From positions 868,001 to 932,000 of the forward strand of contig JASFAU010000013.1 of assembly GCA_039704465.1 (NCBI GenBank): a DNA stretch of 64,000 nucleotides. The letters are read 5' to 3'. Both the position numbers and the translations under genes were made by a program. The notes under the pieces were generated by a model, which made no database searches, had not been told where the DNA came from, and saw only the letters and a list, made by a program, of their open reading frames with translations. This document shows positions 12,401 through 20,917 of this stretch, piece by piece. How positions within the stretch are numbered: the stretch's first letter is position 1; every line of letters starts with the position of its first letter. Source of the stretch: Plasmodiophora brassicae (taxonomy: Eukaryota > Endomyxa > Phytomyxea > Plasmodiophorida > Plasmodiophoridae).

Positions 12401-13063
12401 CGATTTCGCTGCAGCGATCTGCGACAGGAACCCCTTCGCAATCGCATGAAACGACTTGCATTGTGCCACAATAATCTGCAGCAGAGGGAATAATAGCTCG
12501 TTGTCGACGTCGGACGTATGGCGACGAATGGATGCAATAATCTGCGACATGGCCGTCTTGTTCGCAGCCGGCAGAAGCAATGCGCGGACCACAGCAGGAA
12601 GGTCGTTCTGGTCGACAATGGCAAGCGCATCGCGAGCCAGGACGGTCGCTTCCGATCGGGTATCTTGCGGGAGCGGCAACGCTGCCAGCGCAGCAAGAAT
12701 CGGGACCAGAAGCGAACGATCCGACTGTAGCATGTCCTGCAGTCGGTCGACAACGAAGTCGGCGTTGTCCGGGTCGCAGACCGACGCGATGTTCTCCACG
12801 ACGCAGATCGCCGCCGTGTCAACATGCGACGCCAGGTCCAGCAGCGCCTTCGTTGCACTGCGCCCCGGGATCGCGTACGACGCGACCAGGCGAACAACGG
12901 CCTCGGCCTGCGCGACGCGCTCCTCGGCGTACAGCGCCGCCGCCCGGTCAACCAGCGCCCGCACCGCCTTCGCCGACGTCGTCGACGACTCCAGCAGCGA
13001 TGGCGCCCGCTCGTACACCTCGGACAGCGGCACGTCGTCGCCGACTATCACATCCACGGCCAT
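9371..13063 (-). CDS. FANCI: FANCI-like Fanconi anaemia ID-complex protein
   Basis: Large multi-exon alpha-solenoid. Placed introns are 10958..11006, 10563..10620 and 10458..10518 (49-61 bp, phases agree). Two junctions, near 11650-11735 and 9970-10030, are real by frame change but not uniquely resolvable. Support for FANCI: the segment ILFCQKTIFSGIDVHVRTGLV aligns with the conserved solenoid stretch around FANCI residue 550; a YxV-containing helix follows; and the C-terminus has RPVRALPTLYRRLEESEA, matching the near-terminal PxPxL...E(Q/S)xE block. FANCI is the partner of FANCD2 in interstrand crosslink repair, monoubiquitinated in the nucleus. The N-terminus from the ATG at 13063 appears shorter than animal FANCI. 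Alternative: another HEAT-type solenoid. Confidence 0.62.
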
Positions 13064-13140
13064 GCCCTCCCCGAATTCAAAATGACGACCCCGACGACGC
13101 CGCAGCCTGCACAAAACGCGGCACTGGCAGCTGCACGCTG

Positions 13141-13308
13141 CAGCTCCTGCACTGCACGCTGCAGCTCCTGCACTGCACGCTGCAGCTCCTGCACTGCACG
13201 CTGCAGCTCCTGCACTGCACGCTGCAGCTCCTGCACTGTACGCTGCAGCTCCTGCACTGCACGCTGCAGCTCCTGCACTGTACGCTGCAGCTCCTGCACT
13301 GCACGCTG
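13141..13308. repeat. Eight exact-length 21-bp tandem repeats
   Basis: Eight contiguous units of CAGCTCCTGCACTGCACGCTG, beginning at 13141, 13162, 13183, 13204, 13225, 13246, 13267 and 13288. Units 5 and 7 carry one C-to-T change (TGTACG); a partial unit precedes the array. The array lies 78 bp upstream of the FANCI-like ATG (minus strand) and 85 bp from the 3' end of the next gene. Because 21 is divisible by three, all frames stay open across it, but neither strand joins convincingly to a gene product. There are no spacers, so it is not a CRISPR array. Confidence 0.95.
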
Positions 13309-13393
13309 CCGCACCCATGACACGAGCAGCGCACGTTGCGTGTTACCATCACGCTGTAGTAGATGTTACTGGCGTTTCGAAACGGTCGGGCGT

Positions 13394-14527
13394 CTAGAAG
13401 AATTTGATTGCGCTCGTCCGCCGTCTGCCTCGCAGGCCCTTGGCGGTCACCAGGGCGCGATACGCTCTGGTGACAAGCGCGACGACGACCATGGTGAGCG
13501 CCAGGACGATGTTGAGAACGGCGAGCTGCATCCAGGAGCTCGTGGGCGCGGTTGCCAGCACCTCGCGACTCGGGTTGGCGAGCGCCTCGAGCGTCGCGGC
13601 CGCTTCGCGTGCGGTGGGTCGCTGGTCCGGGTCCCACGACAGGCATTGCTCGATGAGCGGGCATAGGCCGGTGTCGATGCAGAGGACCTCGGGTAGACGC
13701 GGCTTGCGAGCGTGGTCGCGTTTACGGCCATAGTTGACCCACTGGTCGAGCTCGGTGGACGAGCGCGCCCAGGACGTGCGTCGCAGGAGGATGTTGTGCA
13801 GCAGGGCGCCGAACCCGTACATGTCGGCCGGCGTCCCGACCTGGTCCGACTTGAGCAGCACTTCGGGCGCTTTGTACCCTCTGGTGCCCGGCGCCGATCG
13901 CTCCTTGGGCATGCGCACCCGCTGGTCGGGTCGGTCCAGGCGCACGGAGACGCCGAAATCGGCGAGGTGCACGCCGTGGTCCTCGTCGAGGAACACGTTG
14001 GACACCTTCAGATCCAGGTGGACGATGGCGAGCCGCGCATGCAACGTATCGAGGGCGCGCGCGATCTCAGCGCCGATGCGGTACACCTCGGGCGTCGTCA
14101 GGTTCTTGACGATGTCGCGAAGCGTGCCCGGGTACAACCGCATGATCAGGACGCCGTAGCCATTCAGCACGAAGCAGGAGCGGCACGTCGCCAGGTGCTG
14201 GCCGGGCCCCGCGTTCTCCACGTACGCCGTGATCGCCATGTTGCTGGCGCATTCGTCATCAAAGTTCTTGCGGTCGTGGTCGTCGACGGCGCGCACGAAC
14301 TTCACCGCGTACCGGTCGGACGGGTCGCTCGTCGACGTCGCCGTGAACGCGCTGCCGAACCCGCCGCTCCCCAGGTGTTCGCCAATGACGACCCCGTGGT
14401 GCCGCTCGACCGCATCGGCAACGCCCTTGGCGACGAGCTCGTCCATGTCGATGTCCTTCTCGTCGGATCGGCGCGCGATCCCCGTCGCGAACACGCCGAG
14501 CAGCAGCAGCAGCAGCAGTGCAATCAT
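13394..14527 (-). CDS. Signal-peptide Ser/Thr kinase with C-terminal TM anchor (secretory-pathway type)
   Basis: Intronless, 377 residues. A cleavable signal peptide with a poly-Leu core (MIALLLLLLLGVFATG) precedes a complete kinase domain: glycine loop GEHLGSGGFGSAF (about 50-61), VAIK-equivalent YAVKF with K76, catalytic loop HLDLKVSN (D172), DFG at 190-192 and APE-like KAPEVLL. The usual HRD arginine is Leu (HLD), a non-RD arrangement. Near the C-terminus LAVLNIVLALTMVVVALV is a single TM helix followed by a short basic tail. This predicts the kinase domain in the ER/Golgi lumen or outside the cell, unlike receptor kinases. An upstream frame beginning at 14720 also looks like a signal peptide, but in another frame. 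A paralogue with the same layout is at 19820..20824. Confidence 0.88.
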   Translation of the reverse strand: MIALLLLLLLGVFATGIARRSDEKDIDMDELVAKGVADAVERHHGVVIGEHLGSGGFGSAFTATSTSDPSDRYAVKFVRAVDDHDRKNFDDECASNMAITAYVENAGPGQHLATCRSCFVLNGYGVLIMRLYPGTLRDIVKNLTTPEVYRIGAEIARALDTLHARLAIVHLDLKVSNVFLDEDHGVHLADFGVSVRLDRPDQRVRMPKERSAPGTRGYKAPEVLLKSDQVGTPADMYGFGALLHNILLRRTSWARSSTELDQWVNYGRKRDHARKPRLPEVLCIDTGLCPLIEQCLSWDPDQRPTAREAAATLEALANPSREVLATAPTSSWMQLAVLNIVLALTMVVVALVTRAYRALVTAKGLRGRRRTSAIKFF

Positions 14528-15013
14528 GGGGCAGGTCGTCCGCAGGCACCCGGACGTCGCGACGACCCAACGCCCGCCAGCGAACGTGTGCAGTCGTCAC
14601 ACGATGGACGAGTTCGACAGCGCCAGGCGTCACGGCCTGCAATATCTCAGCGGCACACGCCGGCAGCGACAAGGCGACGACGGCGGCACCTGCGTACAGA
14701 GATACTCGCGTTCGCGACATGGCTTGATGGAACGATATGGTATACCGTCGAGGGGTGCCGCCGCCGCGCTAACGGGCGGGCGCGCGGGTATACCCATCTG
14801 AAAATGGCAACGTGGGCCGCGTGGGATCGGAACGGCAGAATCAGAAATAACTCGCACAGGCGGAGTGTGTGTGCGTGTGTGAACTGGGCGCGAGGCGCGG
14901 GCGCGGAACGGGTGCAAACTGGCACGCCGGCCAGCACGGTGTCCGCTGGGGATCGGCAACCACGCTGGGCAGGCAGCGGGTGTCGTGGCTCGGCGCGCGC
15001 GCGTCCGCTGCAA

Positions 15014-15775
15014 ATGCGAAGCCAGATGTCGCCGCGCGCCCTGCAACAGCTGCGCCACGTCAGGGACGTCGTCCGGAACGTGCTGGCGTTGCCGTCGACG
15101 TCGTTCCGCGAGGGCGACGTCGCGCCCGACGCCATCCGGCGCATCTGCCAGGCGTTCGATGCCCTCGATCTGAGGCCCGCCGACCTGCCGGTCGTGAAGT
15201 GCCCCGGCATCGCGTACCTGGACCTGGTCCGGTCCGACGAGTTCGACCTGGGCATCTTCGTGCTGCCGCCCGACAGCGTGCTGCCGTATCACAACCACCC
15301 GAACATGACCGTGTTCACGCGCGTCATCCAGGGCGCCGTCCACATCTGCAGCCTGGACTGGGTGGAGGGCGCGCCGGCCGTTAACGACAACGGGTACGGG
15401 ACAGCAGCAACCCTGCATTGTGCTCGATCGGTAACCGTGTTGGCAGCGCCCTGTCTGGGCAGACTGCTGTCAAGACCGACGCCGTCAAAGACCCGTCGTC
15501 TCCGACCTGGTACCTGACGCCGACGTCCGGCAACGTACACCGACTGAAGGCCCGTCAGCACTCGGCGATGATCGACCTGCTCGTCCCGCCGTACTCTGCG
15601 TAGGCATCCGCCATCGTCCAACGGGACACGGTTATCTGAGCCTGGGAACGTATAGCGAGCTCGGCGGGTACCGGAGATGCTCGTACTTCGCGGACGACGG
15701 CCACGGGCACCTGGACGAAATAGACGAACCCGCAGACCTCGACATACACTGCTACGAGGTGCCTGTGGGGCCATA
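15014..15775 (+). CDS. ADO: Cysteamine/N-terminal-cysteine thiol dioxygenase (ADO/PCO family)
   Basis: Cupin-fold, non-haem iron dioxygenase. LGIFVLPPDSVLPYHNHPNM carries the first two iron-ligand histidines (HNH). LTPTSGNVHRLKA supplies the third, and the C-terminal IDLLVPPYSAELGGYRRCSY block is typical of the family. The last intron, 15600..15655 (56 bp, phase 2), is firm. A further junction must lie between about 15385 and 15462, with acceptor at 15462, but its donor is ambiguous (a 32-bp or an 83-bp intron fits). Plant PCO and animal ADO enzymes oxidise N-terminal cysteine of target proteins or cysteamine and act as oxygen sensors; which substrate applies here is inference. The start is the ATG at 15014 or 15026. 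Confidence 0.9.
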
Positions 15776-15877
15776 ATCCTAAAATGTGTATAACCTTGCC
15801 AGGGGTACCTGCCTGACCGTTGCACTGTCCAACGCGGTTTGCGGATCGGTCACTCGACCGAGGGGGCCAGTTTAGAA

Positions 15878-16738
15878 TCAACACAAGGATTCGGTCGCCG
15901 TCGCGTCGCCTGCTGCGGCGGAGGGCTTGCTCGAGAAGCGCTCGCTACTGAATCGCGCGTACTGGGTGACCACCGCATGGACAGCAAAGATGGCGCCCGT
16001 GTAGCACAGGTCGCCGAGGATCTGGTTCCCGAGGAACGGGAGCCCCATCGCGTAGCAGACGACTAGGCCGTCGAACGTGTGCGGGTACCTGGACACTCGG
16101 TGTCAGCGCCGCGCCATTCCATCGGTACCCGCAGAGACACCGGCGGCGCATACGTACATGGATCCGACGAGCCAGGCGGCGAAATTCGTGACCACGAAGA
16201 ACTGTAGGCTTCCGAATAGGCACACGGGGACGAGCTTCAGCGGGTGGAATCGCCGGAGAACCAATCCGGAGAGCGCGACGTTGATCGCAACGGTCAGGTA
16301 GACGAACGGGGTCGCCCACGAGAACGCAGTGAACGAACGCGTGCCGTTCCATGGCGCATTCAGGTCCATGCACCCGATAACGACGTCCGTCACAATCAGC
16401 GCCGGGAACACGATCGCGAGGCTCGTCCAGAACCGGAGCCGCGCCCCGGCGTACACGCCGAGGGCGGTCAGCGGCGTCATGTTCGGGTAATGCGGCGCCA
16501 GGCGAATGATCGCGAGCGCGACCGATCCCCAGAGCGCGACGGGCGCATCCCAGATTCGCGACGCGCACGACGTCGACTCGTGCGGCAAGCGCCCGCGTCC
16601 GCCGTCGGCAACGCTGTCGACGGCTGGAGACATCGTCCGGCAACCCGCAACGCAAAATCGGTACCGATTCGGTTTGGGGTGCGCCTCGTGAGTCCGCCGG
16701 TTCGCCCCGTGACGACTCGGTGCGGCGCATGATCGCAC
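15878..16738 (-). CDS. DUF6580-type multi-pass membrane protein
   Basis: Exons 16158..16738 and 15878..16088, with a 69-bp intron at 16089..16157. The spliced junction gives AWLVGSMYPHTFDGLVVCYA, matching the conserved (N)F..W..xxxYPxTxxGLxxCYxxxxPF block. Upstream, PHYPNMTPLTALGVYAG and FPALIVTDVVIGCMD match the family's N-terminal blocks. Five or six hydrophobic helices are predicted. Family members are integral membrane proteins found mostly in bacteria, without a settled biochemical function. The start is uncertain: 16738 is the first ATG, while 16633 leaves a shorter soluble N-terminus. The presence of a mainly bacterial family in a protist hints at old transfer, but codon use and the intron look native. 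Confidence 0.75.
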
Positions 16739-16762
16739 ATAAGTCGGGCGTCCTCTGCTAAA

Positions 16763-17394
16763 CTATATTGTTCGACAGGACTGCGCTTGGCTGGCTGGAT
16801 GTCGAACCCGGGAGGCGCTCGTGTGGTCGCACGATTCCGAGGGCGAATGGCTGGACGACAAATGGGACGCGCGTCGCGACGCACGCACTGGGCAGAGTCG
16901 CAGGCACAACGCGGCAACGATGACGAACCCGGTCAGGTCGACGTTGTCGAACTCGTTGATCTTCAGGGCTGATGCGCCAACTACCACCAGGAACGTCCTC
17001 CAGGGCGGTTGCCGGTCCAGCGTCGCCCCGTTGTCTGGCCTACCCAAGTGAGTTGCAGATTCGGGCCACATTCTTCGTGCCAACGTCACCTTGACCGAGG
17101 AACTGTTCACTCTGCCTAACAATGAGCGGACTCCAGTAGATCCCAGCCGACGCGGCCGCCATCCAGTTGACCGCAACGGTTCTGTGCCCACAAACCGCTC
17201 AACGCTCGCCGACAAGGAGTCGGACCAGGCACGAACAATGATTCGGGCAGTCCCATGACACGCAACCTATACAGATGGCCCAGTTTGAGACCCGGGTAAT
17301 CGATCACGTACCCGCGAGGTGGCACGTACGGGTTCAACGCGAACCAGGCAGCAATGCCGAGAACGGCAGCGACCAGTACGTCGGCACTGGACAT
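16763..17394 (-). CDS. Multi-exon membrane protein of unknown family
   Basis: An N-terminal signal-anchor-like start (ATG at 17394, MSSADVLVAAVLGIAAWFA) is followed, after one or two introns I cannot fix exactly, by a segment reading VAVNWMAAASAGIYWSPL then EQFLGQGDVGTKNVARICNS. A 46-bp intron near 17000-17045 then restores the frame into GTFLVVVGASALKINEF and a last hydrophobic stretch (GFVIVAALCLRLC). At least three membrane segments are predicted. The C-terminal 50 residues are Ser/Arg-rich and may include an unrecognised intron. It lies between the DUF6580 gene (same strand) and a divergent secreted-protein gene. I do not recognise the family. Confidence 0.45.
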
Positions 17395-17573
17395 CGTGCG
17401 CACCAGTGCTTCCTGTTCGCACGCACCACGAGCCTTCGTCGCCGCGTGACCAGCGTCCCGGCGCCGATATCCGGGGAGATGACAACGACCCGACCGTCCA
17501 GATTTGGGTACGGTCGTCGACCCGGTGGGTGCGGAGGTCCAGCATCCCCGGGCGTCCATTGCAACAAAGCACG

Positions 17574-18391
17574 ATGTCGGTATCAAGTGCGGTCCTGGTC
17601 ATCATGGCGCTGACGGCGGCGGCGGCGGCAACACAACTGACAACGTGCCCGTCAGCGGGCCTTCAATGCGCCCGTGGGTACATTGACGACACCGCCTGCG
17701 CTACGAAACCATGCTCAAGCTACGGATGGGACCGTACGACAAGGTGCACCTGTCCGCCAGGTACGTGCGGTCGCACCCGGCCCGCGCACGCCGCTGAGTG
17801 CGTGCAGGGTACGGGGGCGCCGCTTGCAACTTCGTCGTGAACGCGACGGCGTGCCCCGCGAACCAGACCATGAAGGCGGTGCCGAGAGGAGGCGACGGAC
17901 AGATGGAGTGCAGCGTCGTCTACAGCGACCAGAGCAAGATCCTGAACCTGATCGACCAGCGCAGCAGCCTGCACGTCGACCTGGCCAACGACATCGTCAC
18001 GTTCCAGGCGCAGACCCGTTTGAACCGTGGAGGCAGCGTCTGCGGCGACGTACAGACCCTACTGGAGTGCACGTTCAGCCAGTGCCTGCTCCAGCCGTCG
18101 CCCTCCGGCGACGTCCTATCATGCTCGAAGAAGGTGGGCGACAAGCGGTGATCAACGCGCGCGCAATGGCTGATGATGTATTGGTAGAAATGCCTTGCCT
18201 GCGACAACTGCGGGTACGCGATCCTGAACCTGTTCGTGTCGCTGCTGAACGCGGACCGGAACCCGCTGACGTTCAACTTCTCGCCGCCGGACGCCACCGG
18301 CAGCGTCGTCGCCAACCTGCAGCTGCAGACCTGGCTGTACACGCTGCCGCTCACAGTCAACTGCCTCACCGGGTTCTGTGCCGCCGCCTGA
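17574..18391 (+). CDS. Secreted Cys-rich protein with an EGF-like module
   Basis: Exons 17574..17760, 17808..18133 and 18188..18391; introns of 47 and 54 bp with compatible phases. About 238 residues. A signal peptide (MSVSSAVLVIMALTAAAAA) is followed by a Cys-rich region. Splicing completes RCTCPPGYGGAAC, the C-terminal half of an EGF domain (CxCxxGYxGxxC). Downstream are further paired cysteines (TACPAN, CGDV, ECTFSQC, KKKCLACDNCG), then a beta-rich C-terminal domain ending in NCLTGFCAAA. There is no membrane anchor. Likely an extracellular or vacuolar adhesion- or effector-type protein; the specific role is unknown. Confidence 0.8.
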
Positions 18392-18655
18392 TTCGCCCCC
18401 CTGCAACACGCTCGCCCTATATATCCATACAACGCACGATGCTCGAAACGTATACCTCGACCGTCGTCGACCTAAATATAGGCGGCGCGGTCACGTCGGC
18501 GGGGGGGCGGACGTGGGCGAGGCGCCAAATCGGGCTCTCCCCGGAGGCCGCAGCGCGACTGCGAGCTGCACGGAGAGGGCGGGGCGCACCGCTGATTGCG
18601 GGCCCCCCGCCGGTCATTCTGCAACCGGTCGGTTCGCCTGTCGATGTTGTCGAGT

Positions 18656-19762
18656 ATGTCGCGCGCCGCTGCATCCGTCGTCGTCGTCGTCGTCGTCGTC
18701 ATGGCCGCGCTGGCAATGGCAGCAGACAGCCCAACCCGGGGCCAAGGAGACGCAGCCAGCGAGGAAGCCCGGGAGATGAAGCACAAGCTCGCGCAGAAAG
18801 TCGAGGCGAAGGAACGCAGGTTGGAGGAGATCCACAAGGCGATCGATGAAATCGATCTGGACGGGTTCACCCGGGACCACAAGCGCCAACTCAAGGCCAC
18901 CACCAGTCTGGAGGAATTCATCAAGGTGATCGACTCCTTCCCGAAACAGACGGAGATGGAGACGCCGGGAGACGAAACCGACGAGGGTGACGAAGAGCGG
19001 GAACCTGTTCGGCTTATCACAGGAGAAATCAGGGACCGCCTGGTTGACATGTATGAAGAAGTTGAGAAGCTGAAGAGGGAAATCGTGGATACGGCTCTCC
19101 GGGGACAGGAGAAGGAGTCTCGTGGCACCGGGGAGGAGAGCGACAACGAGGAGGGCACTAGCATCCCAGTCACTGTGCCTGGCGCTGGTTCATCGAACGG
19201 CAAGACCACGACGCCCGGGAAGAAGGCGGAGGCCTCGCATGTCCAAGAGAAGGAAGCGCCAGGCGGCCCTGATCCTAAGACCATGTCAGGTAGTGCGATG
19301 ACGATGGGTGCCGCACCGGTCGTCGCTACGGCTGCGATCGCCGGTACCGTCGGGCTCTATGCGTACAAGAAGAAGTCGAGCCTGAAGAAGGGCTGGAACA
19401 AGGCGATCGCCTACCTGGGCAAGTCTCTGTCCAAGGTGCCGGCGGGGCCAGTTCCTTCTCCTGAGCCGCGTTCGACCCCGATGACGGTCGGTAAGGTTGC
19501 CGGTGCGGTCGCCGCTACGACTGCGGCCGCCGGCGCCGGTACCATCGGGTACTTTGCTTACACGGAGAACGACCTGGCGAAGGGCTGGAACAAGGCCGTC
19601 GAGAAGGCCAAGAACGTCGCCAACGCGGGCCTCCAGACGCTGGGCCTGCAGGAGAAGCCGGCGCAGACGCCGCCTGAGGTCGACCAGGCGACGTCGTCCG
19701 CCACCGGCGCCATCGTCTCGGTCGGTGCCGTCGTTGCCTGCGCCTTCGCCGCCCTGGCCTGA
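18656..19762 (+). CDS. Secreted/membrane coiled-coil protein with duplicated TM-KGWNKA module
   Basis: Intronless, about 368 residues. The signal peptide has a poly-Val core encoded by a GTC microsatellite (MSRAAASVVVVVVVVMAAL). A charged helical region predicted to coil (residues about 30-160) is followed by an acidic, Pro/Ser/Gly linker. Next come two similar modules: an Ala/Gly-rich hydrophobic helix, AYKKKSSLKKGWNKAI..YLGKS, then again an Ala/Gly helix, AYTENDLAKGWNKAVEKAKN. The C-terminus is a third hydrophobic stretch (GAIVSVGAVVACAFAALA), which could be a GPI-anchor signal or TM. An AATAAA lies about 25 bp after the stop. No family is recognised. Confidence 0.8.
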   Translation: MSRAAASVVVVVVVVMAALAMAADSPTRGQGDAASEEAREMKHKLAQKVEAKERRLEEIHKAIDEIDLDGFTRDHKRQLKATTSLEEFIKVIDSFPKQTEMETPGDETDEGDEEREPVRLITGEIRDRLVDMYEEVEKLKREIVDTALRGQEKESRGTGEESDNEEGTSIPVTVPGAGSSNGKTTTPGKKAEASHVQEKEAPGGPDPKTMSGSAMTMGAAPVVATAAIAGTVGLYAYKKKSSLKKGWNKAIAYLGKSLSKVPAGPVPSPEPRSTPMTVGKVAGAVAATTAAAGAGTIGYFAYTENDLAKGWNKAVEKAKNVANAGLQTLGLQEKPAQTPPEVDQATSSATGAIVSVGAVVACAFAALA

Positions 19763-19819
19763 TCCACCTGTCCCGTCCCTGCGTGTCCAATAAACCATGG
19801 CGCCTGCCAGGCCGATGTA

Positions 19820-20824
19820 TCACTGTTTCCTGTTCGTGCGCGACAGGACGACCACGAGGGCGATCGCCGCGACCATCACGACGAGCGGTGCCGACGTGCC
19901 GGGCAGCAGGGCGTTGATCGCCTGGCGAGGCGTCGGGCGCTCCTCCGCCCGCAACGACATGCAGGCGGATATCAACGGGCACAGCAGGGCCGTCGCTCGG
20001 CACTCCCGATCGGTCAGCGTCGGCCGGGGCCCCATGCCGAGCGCGTACCCCAGCAGCGCCGGGTCGGGATCGGGGCGCCGCCCGACCAGATGGTACAACA
20101 GCACGCCGAACCCGTACATATCGGCGGCAGGCGTCGCGATCGGCGGCGGCGCGTCGCCCGCCAGCAACAGTTCGGGGGCGATGCTGCCGCGCGTGCCTCG
20201 CTGCCGTAATGTGGGGGCGCCGACGCGCGCGACCACGCCGAAATCGATGAGCAGGGCGCGCCCGTCCCCGTCCAGGACCACGTTGCCGACCTTGACGTCG
20301 AGGTGGACGACCCCGACCCGCGTGTGCAGGACGTCGAGCGCGGTGGCGACGTCCCGCGCGACCCGGTGCACGTCATCGACGGACAGGGTGGCGACGACGC
20401 TGGCGAGCGGCGTCGCGTACCGGGGCATGACCAGGACGCCAAAGTCGCCGACCGTCGTGCAGGACAGGGCGGTCGCCAGGTGCGCCCGGTCGCCAGGCGG
20501 CAGGCGCGCGATCTCGCCGTTCGTCTGGCATTCCTGCGCCCATTGCCGGCGGTCGGCGTCGGTCAGCAGGCGGGCGAACTTGACGGCGAGGTCGGGCGGG
20601 GCGGCGAACACGCTGCCGGACCCGCCGCCGCCCAGCAACTCGCCGACAACAATGCCGGCGTCGTCCTGCAACCGCTGCAGGACGCCCGACCGCGCCAGCT
20701 CTGTGCTCGTGATGCCCGCGTTCCCGTACGCGTGACGCTTGGCGATACCGATCGCCGACGACGTATCGGACGCCAGGACAACGACGACGACGACGACAAC
20801 GGCGGCGGCATGGTTGGGGGACAT
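19820..20824 (-). CDS. Signal-peptide Ser/Thr kinase with C-terminal TM anchor (paralogue)
   Basis: Intronless, 334 residues. A poly-Val signal peptide (MSPNHAAAVVVVVVVVLA) precedes a kinase domain with a Gly-rich loop (GELLGGGGSGSVF), a short LAVKF (K82), the catalytic loop HLDVKVGN (D176; Leu in place of the HRD Arg), DFG at 194-196 and an APE-equivalent APELLL. The C-terminus ends in a TM helix (PLVVMVAAIALVVVL) and RTNRKQ. The layout and non-RD loop match the kinase at 13394..14527, so the two form a local family. It converges on the coiled-coil gene ending at 19762. The kinase domain would be luminal or extracellular; targets unknown. Confidence 0.88.
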   Translation of the reverse strand: MSPNHAAAVVVVVVVVLASDTSSAIGIAKRHAYGNAGITSTELARSGVLQRLQDDAGIVVGELLGGGGSGSVFAAPPDLAVKFARLLTDADRRQWAQECQTNGEIARLPPGDRAHLATALSCTTVGDFGVLVMPRYATPLASVVATLSVDDVHRVARDVATALDVLHTRVGVVHLDVKVGNVVLDGDGRALLIDFGVVARVGAPTLRQRGTRGSIAPELLLAGDAPPPIATPAADMYGFGVLLYHLVGRRPDPDPALLGYALGMGPRPTLTDRECRATALLCPLISACMSLRAEERPTPRQAINALLPGTSAPLVVMVAAIALVVVLSRTNRKQ

Positions 20825-20917
20825 GGCGACAGGGGCACGCGCCCCGCGCCGATCTGGGACAACAATGAACGGCTACGATATCCTCATCCGGTAGTGTTGT
20901 TGCTGGTCTATTCGGCG

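Noticed and set aside
13141..13308. CRISPR-like array
   Set aside because: Units are contiguous with no spacers and the genome is eukaryotic; it is a minisatellite.
13048..13323. Coding reading of the 21-bp array (QELQRAV repeats on minus, CSSCTAR on plus)
   Set aside because: 21 bp is a multiple of three, so every frame stays open. The product does not join any supported exon, and the FANCI-like ATG lies downstream of the array.
14259..14720. Alternative signal-peptide start (MSRTRVSLYAGAAVVALS) on the minus strand
   Set aside because: It is in a different frame from the kinase and needs an unsupported splice. The kinase frame already begins with its own signal peptide at 14527.
13712..15517. 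601-codon plus-strand frame
   Set aside because: The first two thirds are antisense to the kinase and low in complexity. Only the last part, from 15014, matches the dioxygenase.
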